Source: JBBQYA01 sp038209155 (GTDB lineage: Bacteria > Bacteroidota > Bacteroidia > Sphingobacteriales > Sphingobacteriaceae). From it: DNA of 9,240 nt. The position numbers were made by a program, and so were the translations under genes. The notes beneath the pieces are model-generated. The model did no database searches. It was not told the origin of the DNA and saw only the letters and a list, made by a program, of their open reading frames with translations. The stretch covers positions 1-9,240 of the forward strand of contig JBBQYA010000103.1 of assembly GCA_038209155.1 (NCBI GenBank), in the 5' to 3' direction. Positions within the stretch are counted from its first letter, which is position 1. Each line of letters begins with the position of its first letter. Of the stretch, positions 5,877-9,240 are shown in pieces.

Positions 5877-7355
5877 ATGTTTGCCGATAGCATTTTGATT
5901 ATTTACACAATCGCATTCAGTGTGGTTTTACTTTTCAGCATCGGTCAAGCAGCTTTAGTATTTTTTTATTTAAAAAATAAAAGAAGATCTAAAAATAAAG
6001 ACCAAAATAATTCAAACAAAGATTTACCATTTGTAACCGTCCAACTTCCTATTTTCAATGAATTATATGTTGTAGAGCGATTGATAGATGCAGTTGCTCA
6101 ATTTGATTATCCAAAAGACAAATTAGAAATCCAAGTTTTGGATGATTCTACCGACGAAACAAAATTATTAATTGCAGATAAAACTCGTTATTGGCAAAAT
6201 CTAGGAATTGATATTAAACATGTCACAAGAGAAAAAAACACAGGTTTCAAAGCTGGAGCCTTACAAAATGGATTGCTCACAGCCAAAGGAGAATTTATAG
6301 CAATCTTTGATGCTGATTTTATTCCAGCAAAAGATTTTTTATCTAAAGAAATATTACAACCATTTGAAAATTCTGAAATAGGAATGGTTCAAGCACGTTG
6401 GGAACACTTAAATAGTTCATACAGTCTGCTAACTAGGGTTCAAGCTTTTGGACTTAATGCGCATTTCAGTATAGAGCAAGCAGGTAGAAATTCAGAAGGA
6501 TTGCTCATGAATTTTAATGGAACTGCAGGAGTTTGGAGAAAAACCTGTATTGAAGATGCTGGAGGATGGCAACATGATACCTTAACCGAGGATTTAGATT
6601 TAAGTTATCGTGCCCAATTACAGGGTTGGAAATTTAAATATATTGAACAACAAAGCACTCCTGCAGAACTTCCAGTTGAAATGAACGCGATTAAATCTCA
6701 GCAATTTCGTTGGACAAAAGGCGCGATAGAAACATCTAAAAAAATGATTTTTCCAATTTGGAAATCAAATATTTTGTTTAAACAAAAAATATTTGCAACA
6801 CTTCATTTGTTAAATTCTTATGGTTTTCTATTTGCATTCGTAACAGGGATTTTCAGCGTTCCATTATTGATAATAAAAAACACTCACGAAGGTTATGAAT
6901 TATTTTTCAAATGGTTAAGTGTTTTTTTAATCGCTTTTCTTATTATCATAATATTTTACTTAGTAGCTTCATTACAAAATCACAAACCCAAATGGAAAGC
7001 TATTTTAAAGTTTCTTGTTATGTTTCCTGTGTTTTTATCCATTTCTATGGGCATGACTTATCAAAACACAAAAGCAGTTATTTTAGGAATTATTGGAAAA
7101 CGAACACCATTTATTCGTACACCAAAATTTAATATCTTAAAAAATTCAGATCATTTTAATACCAATAAATATTTAAATCATAAACTTTATGGAGGAGTAG
7201 TAATTGAAATAATTTTAGCATTCTATTACCTGTTTGCTATCATTGCTTCGATTTATTACTTAGACTTTGGTTTAATTGTTTTTCATATTATGCTGTTTTT
7301 AGGCTTTCTAATTATCAGCATTTATTCCATAGCTCACTCTAGAGTTCACAGCTAG
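5877..7355 (+). CDS. Cellulose-synthase-like processive family 2 glycosyltransferase
   Basis: A 492-residue membrane glycosyltransferase. One N-terminal membrane segment (~5-31) precedes a cytoplasmic GT-A domain with the full processive set: D89-D90 in VLDDSTDE, DxD at D145/D147 (FDADF), the TED catalytic base motif at 237-239, and QxxRW at Q275/R278/W279. Four or five C-terminal hydrophobic segments follow (~306-333, 343-364, 374-395, 439-460, 463-484), with a conserved GKRTPFIRTPKF loop at 407-418. The architecture matches the bacterial cellulose/beta-mannan-synthase-like group, which polymerises a sugar and threads it across the inner membrane. No PilZ domain is present, so direct c-di-GMP control is not evident. 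The product is unknown, and no bcs partner genes are seen. A 51-bp gap separates it from the previous glycosyltransferase; TAAATTTA at 5852-5859 could be a weak internal promoter. Confidence 0.94.
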   Translation: MFADSILIIYTIAFSVVLLFSIGQAALVFFYLKNKRRSKNKDQNNSNKDLPFVTVQLPIFNELYVVERLIDAVAQFDYPKDKLEIQVLDDSTDETKLLIADKTRYWQNLGIDIKHVTREKNTGFKAGALQNGLLTAKGEFIAIFDADFIPAKDFLSKEILQPFENSEIGMVQARWEHLNSSYSLLTRVQAFGLNAHFSIEQAGRNSEGLLMNFNGTAGVWRKTCIEDAGGWQHDTLTEDLDLSYRAQLQGWKFKYIEQQSTPAELPVEMNAIKSQQFRWTKGAIETSKKMIFPIWKSNILFKQKIFATLHLLNSYGFLFAFVTGIFSVPLLIIKNTHEGYELFFKWLSVFLIAFLIIIIFYLVASLQNHKPKWKAILKFLVMFPVFLSISMGMTYQNTKAVILGIIGKRTPFIRTPKFNILKNSDHFNTNKYLNHKLYGGVVIEIILAFYYLFAIIASIYYLDFGLIVFHIMLFLGFLIISIYSIAHSRVHS

Positions 7356-7358
7356 TAT

Positions 7359-8726
7359 TTATCCAGAAATAGCATTGATTACATCGTACTTTGTAATAAT
7401 ATGATAATTTCCACCCATATCGAGAACTAAAACTGCAGCATTATCTCGCGTTATATGTTTTGATACTTCTTCAATAGTTGCATTCGCATTAACCGTTGGA
7501 AAAGCCGAAAGCATAATACTAGAAACAGCCTTTTCCTTTAGCGAATTATCTTTTAGTATAGCAGCAAACAATTGATTATCATTTAGTGAACCTACAAATT
7601 CACCTAAATCATTTACTACAGGTATTTGAGAAATATTATAGGTGTTCATCAATTCATAAGCATCTCCAACTGTTTGAGTTTGTTTAATTGTTACCAATTT
7701 TAAACCACGATGATTTTCAATTAAATCAATTGCAAATTTGGCTTTCTTTTCTTCTAAAAATCCACGTTCTCTAAGCCAATCATCATTATACATTTTACCT
7801 AAATATCGGGTTCCATGATCGTGAAATAAAGTAACGACTAAATCACCTTCTTTAAATTTATCCTTCATTTGAATTAATCCAGCAATTAAAGATCCTGCGG
7901 AATTGCCTGCAAAAATTCCCTCTTTTCGAGCAATTTCTCTTGTCATTAAAGCGGCATCTTTATCAGTTACTTTTTCAAAATGATCAATAAGAGAAAAGTC
8001 TACATTTTTTGGTAAAAAGTCTTCACCAATTCCTTCTGTTATGTAAGGATAAATTTCATTTTTATCAAAAATTCCTGTTTCTAAATATTTCTTAAAAACC
8101 GAACCATAAGTGTCAATTCCATAGATTTTAATATTAGGATTCTTTTCTTTTAAAAATTTACCAACTCCGCAAATAGTACCGCCTGTACCTACCCCAACTA
8201 CAAAATGAGTGACTTTACCCTCAGTTTGTTCCCAAATTTCTGGTCCCGTACTTTCATAATGTGCTTGAGTATTTGATAAGTTGTCGTATTGATTAGGTTT
8301 CCAAGAATTTGGAATCTCATTGATTAACCGAGAAGAAACCGAATAATATGATCGGGGATCTTCTGGTTCTACGTTCGTAGGACAAACAATAACTTCTGCG
8401 CCAAAAGCTCTTAAAGCATCAACTTTTTCTTTCGACTGCTTATCTGTGGTAGTAAAAATACATTTATAACCCTTTATTACAGCTGCTATCGCAAGACCCA
8501 TTCCCGTATTTCCAGAAGTTCCTTCTATGATTGTCCCACCTGGTTTTAATACCCCGCTCTTTTCAGCATCTTGAATCATTTTCAAAGCCATTCGATCTTT
8601 GGTTGAATTTCCTGGATTCACTGATTCTATTTTTGCCAAAAATGTTCCTTTTAGATCTTTGGTTACTTTATTCAATTGCACCATTGGAGTGTTTCCTATG
8701 GTTTCTAGTATGTTTTTGTAATACAT
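7359..8726 (-). CDS. Cystathionine beta-synthase-type PLP enzyme with two C-terminal CBS domains
   Basis: A 455-residue fold-type II PLP enzyme, most likely cystathionine beta-synthase (cbs), joining serine or an activated serine to homocysteine, or releasing H2S from cysteine. The PLP lysine is K43 in NPGNSTKDR (37-45), the substrate loop is EGTSGNTGMGLA (68-79), and the PLP phosphate loop is GVGTGGT (178-184). EGIGEDFLP at 231-239 resembles the cystathionine beta-synthase signature rather than plain O-acetylserine sulfhydrylase. The linker around 302-322 (HDHGTRYLGKMYNDDW) is also of that type. Two CBS domains follow at ~340-395 and ~400-453, where adenosyl ligands such as S-adenosylmethionine or AMP could bind; this cannot be settled by eye. 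No haem-binding N-terminal extension is present. The start gives the standard MYYKNILETIGNTP opening. It converges on the cellulose-synthase-like gene with 3 bp between stops and is divergent from the gene at 8879. Confidence 0.94.
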   Translation of the reverse strand: MYYKNILETIGNTPMVQLNKVTKDLKGTFLAKIESVNPGNSTKDRMALKMIQDAEKSGVLKPGGTIIEGTSGNTGMGLAIAAVIKGYKCIFTTTDKQSKEKVDALRAFGAEVIVCPTNVEPEDPRSYYSVSSRLINEIPNSWKPNQYDNLSNTQAHYESTGPEIWEQTEGKVTHFVVGVGTGGTICGVGKFLKEKNPNIKIYGIDTYGSVFKKYLETGIFDKNEIYPYITEGIGEDFLPKNVDFSLIDHFEKVTDKDAALMTREIARKEGIFAGNSAGSLIAGLIQMKDKFKEGDLVVTLFHDHGTRYLGKMYNDDWLRERGFLEEKKAKFAIDLIENHRGLKLVTIKQTQTVGDAYELMNTYNISQIPVVNDLGEFVGSLNDNQLFAAILKDNSLKEKAVSSIMLSAFPTVNANATIEEVSKHITRDNAAVLVLDMGGNYHIITKYDVINAISG

Positions 8727-8731
8727 GGTTA

Positions 8732-8739
8732 CAAAGATA
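8732..8739 (-). promoter_or_regulatory. Flavobacterial -7 box for the cystathionine beta-synthase gene
   Basis: Read on the minus strand this is TATCTTTG, an exact match to TAnnTTTG. It ends only 5 bp before the ATG, so transcription would start at or within a base or two of the start codon, giving a leaderless or nearly leaderless mRNA. A TTG lies 10 bp upstream, shorter than the usual spacing of about 19, so the -33 element is unclear. Confidence 0.5.
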
Positions 8740-8870
8740 ATTTATTTGTCAATGCCTTGCTTGGCATTCAGAAATTTTGTGATGATTTATTTTAACTATA
8801 AATAAGAAAATAATAAAGTATAAACTCACTCAAAACAATTTTTACTTATTGACATTTATAAATTATCTTT
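8733..8870. repeat. 13-bp inverted repeat at mirrored divergent promoters
   Basis: ATAAATTATCTTT at 8858-8870 (plus) is identical to the minus-strand reading of 8733-8745. The similarity extends on both sides: each copy is preceded by ATTGACA within a few bases and followed, after a few bases, by ACCATG or CCATG, where ATG is the start codon. The two divergent genes therefore carry closely similar promoter-to-start segments, differing by small insertions. A shared promoter architecture or shared regulator is the natural reading. Confidence 0.6.
8751..8768. promoter_or_regulatory. Operator-like palindrome AATGCC-N6-GGCATT
   Basis: A perfect 6+6 inverted repeat with a 6-bp spacer (TTGCTT), the most G/C-rich patch in an otherwise A/T-rich intergenic region. 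It is centred about 24 bp upstream of the cystathionine beta-synthase -7 box, where the -33 element should be, so a bound protein could block or replace it. As RNA it could form a short hairpin, but with no U tract it is not a good terminator. The binding factor is unknown. Confidence 0.45.
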
Positions 8871-8871
8871 T
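8864..8871 (+). promoter_or_regulatory. Candidate -7 box for the rightmost gene
   Basis: TATCTTTT matches TAnnTTTG at seven of eight positions and sits within the 13-bp element shared with the opposite promoter. It ends 7 bp before the ATG at 8879, again implying a very short or absent leader. Confidence 0.4.
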
Positions 8872-8878
8872 CTAAACC

Positions 8879-9240
8879 ATGATTATAGATATCCCCATAA
8901 TAATTTTTGTGTTTATTTTAATCACAATCTATAATTTAGCTACGAGGAAAGAACAATATGCTACTTCATTTAGTCGAACCGCTTATTTTGAAAAAAATAT
9001 ACACATTGCGCCTATAGTTAGAATCTATTCTTTCTCTGTAAATGATTTAAATTGGCAAGACATGGAAAATTTTTCTCGAACAAAACCTGTTGATCCCGAA
9101 GGCATTACAATTGTTTATTTTTTCAGAGATGGAGCTTATGCTCCTAAAACACTGAGTGATAGAGAACCAAATTTCAATCCTGATTATCAAGAATATTGCG
9201 TTGGAAGATTTACAGCTAAAGCTGGAGAAAAAATATTTGA
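8879..9240 (+). CDS. Unrecognised membrane-anchored protein, partial at the 3' end
   Basis: An open frame of 120 codons plus two bases runs from an ATG at 8879 to the window edge without a stop. Residues ~3-19 (IDIPIIIFVFILITIY) form a single strongly hydrophobic segment followed by a positively charged ATRKEQ stretch. This suggests an N-terminal membrane anchor with the basic side in the cytoplasm, rather than a cleaved signal peptide. The rest is soluble, rich in aromatic residues (for example VYFFRDGAYAP at 79-89), with one Cys at ~107. I do not recognise a family from this portion and assign no function. Support for a real gene is the long open frame in A/T-rich DNA, codon use like its neighbours, and a promoter-like box just upstream. 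It could be co-regulated with the divergent cystathionine beta-synthase gene. Confidence 0.75.
   Translation, partial: MIIDIPIIIFVFILITIYNLATRKEQYATSFSRTAYFEKNIHIAPIVRIYSFSVNDLNWQDMENFSRTKPVDPEGITIVYFFRDGAYAPKTLSDREPNFNPDYQEYCVGRFTAKAGEKIF

Noticed and set aside
6911..7132. Plus-strand open frame of about 73 codons
   Set aside because: It overlaps the C-terminal membrane region of the cellulose-synthase-like gene in another frame; the product has no recognisable domain.
1654..7355. Known arsenosugar or denitrification gene cluster
   Set aside because: Neither the radical SAM and partner genes of the former nor nap, nos or nir genes of the latter are present; the glycosyltransferase and Fe-S protein alone do not support either label.
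8531..8740. Plus-strand open frame of about 69 codons
   Set aside because: It is antisense to the strongly conserved PLP-lysine region of the cystathionine beta-synthase gene, so the frame is a by-product of that gene.
8848..8854. TTGACA read as a sigma-70 -35 box
   Set aside because: Spacing to the -7-like box is only 9 bp, and the primary sigma factor of Bacteroidota does not use the E. coli consensus; treated as part of the mirrored element instead.

Overview
The window looks like chromosomal DNA of a low-GC member of the Bacteroidota, most likely the Flavobacteriia. One secreted protein ends in a type IX secretion (T9SS type A) sorting domain, and that system is specific to this phylum. 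Starts lack Shine-Dalgarno sequences and are preceded by A/T-rich leaders. The -7 promoter boxes resemble the flavobacterial TAnnTTTG consensus, and codon use is strongly A/T-biased throughout. No RNA genes, insertion sequences, CRISPR arrays or attachment sites were seen.

Layout. On the left (45-713, minus) is a Crp/Fnr-family regulator. Across a 113-bp intergenic region it faces a secreted DM13-domain protein (827-1480, plus). That intergenic region holds a Crp-shaped palindrome, TGTCG-N6-CGACA, nested inside a second near-concentric inverted repeat. Next, after a 173-bp gap containing what may be the remnant of a signal-peptide gene, comes a tight same-strand run from 1654 to 7355. It encodes a DUF547 lipoprotein, an NAD(P)/FAD oxidoreductase, a polytopic membrane 4Fe-4S protein of the NapH/NosR/CcoG type, a dolichol-phosphate-mannose-synthase-like glycosyltransferase with a TTG start, and a cellulose-synthase-like membrane glycosyltransferase. 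Gaps in this run are 16, 11, 20 and 51 bp. It converges, with only 3 bp between stop codons, on a cystathionine beta-synthase-type PLP enzyme with two CBS domains (7359-8726, minus). At the right edge a divergent gene (8879 onward, plus) encodes an unrecognised membrane-anchored protein and runs off the window.

How the genes may work together. The flavoprotein and the Fe-S membrane protein look like an electron-transfer pair, with NAD(P)H oxidised in the cytoplasm and electrons passed into the membrane. DM13 is itself a predicted redox domain, here exported. The DUF547 lipoprotein and the two glycosyltransferases add an envelope or glycan component. The regulator lacks the Arg that contacts cAMP in E. 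coli CRP and lacks an FNR-type Cys cluster, so its signal is unknown. The speculative but testable reading is a regulated envelope redox and glycan locus. The cystathionine beta-synthase and the partial gene are probably separate units that share a divergent promoter region with mirrored elements.
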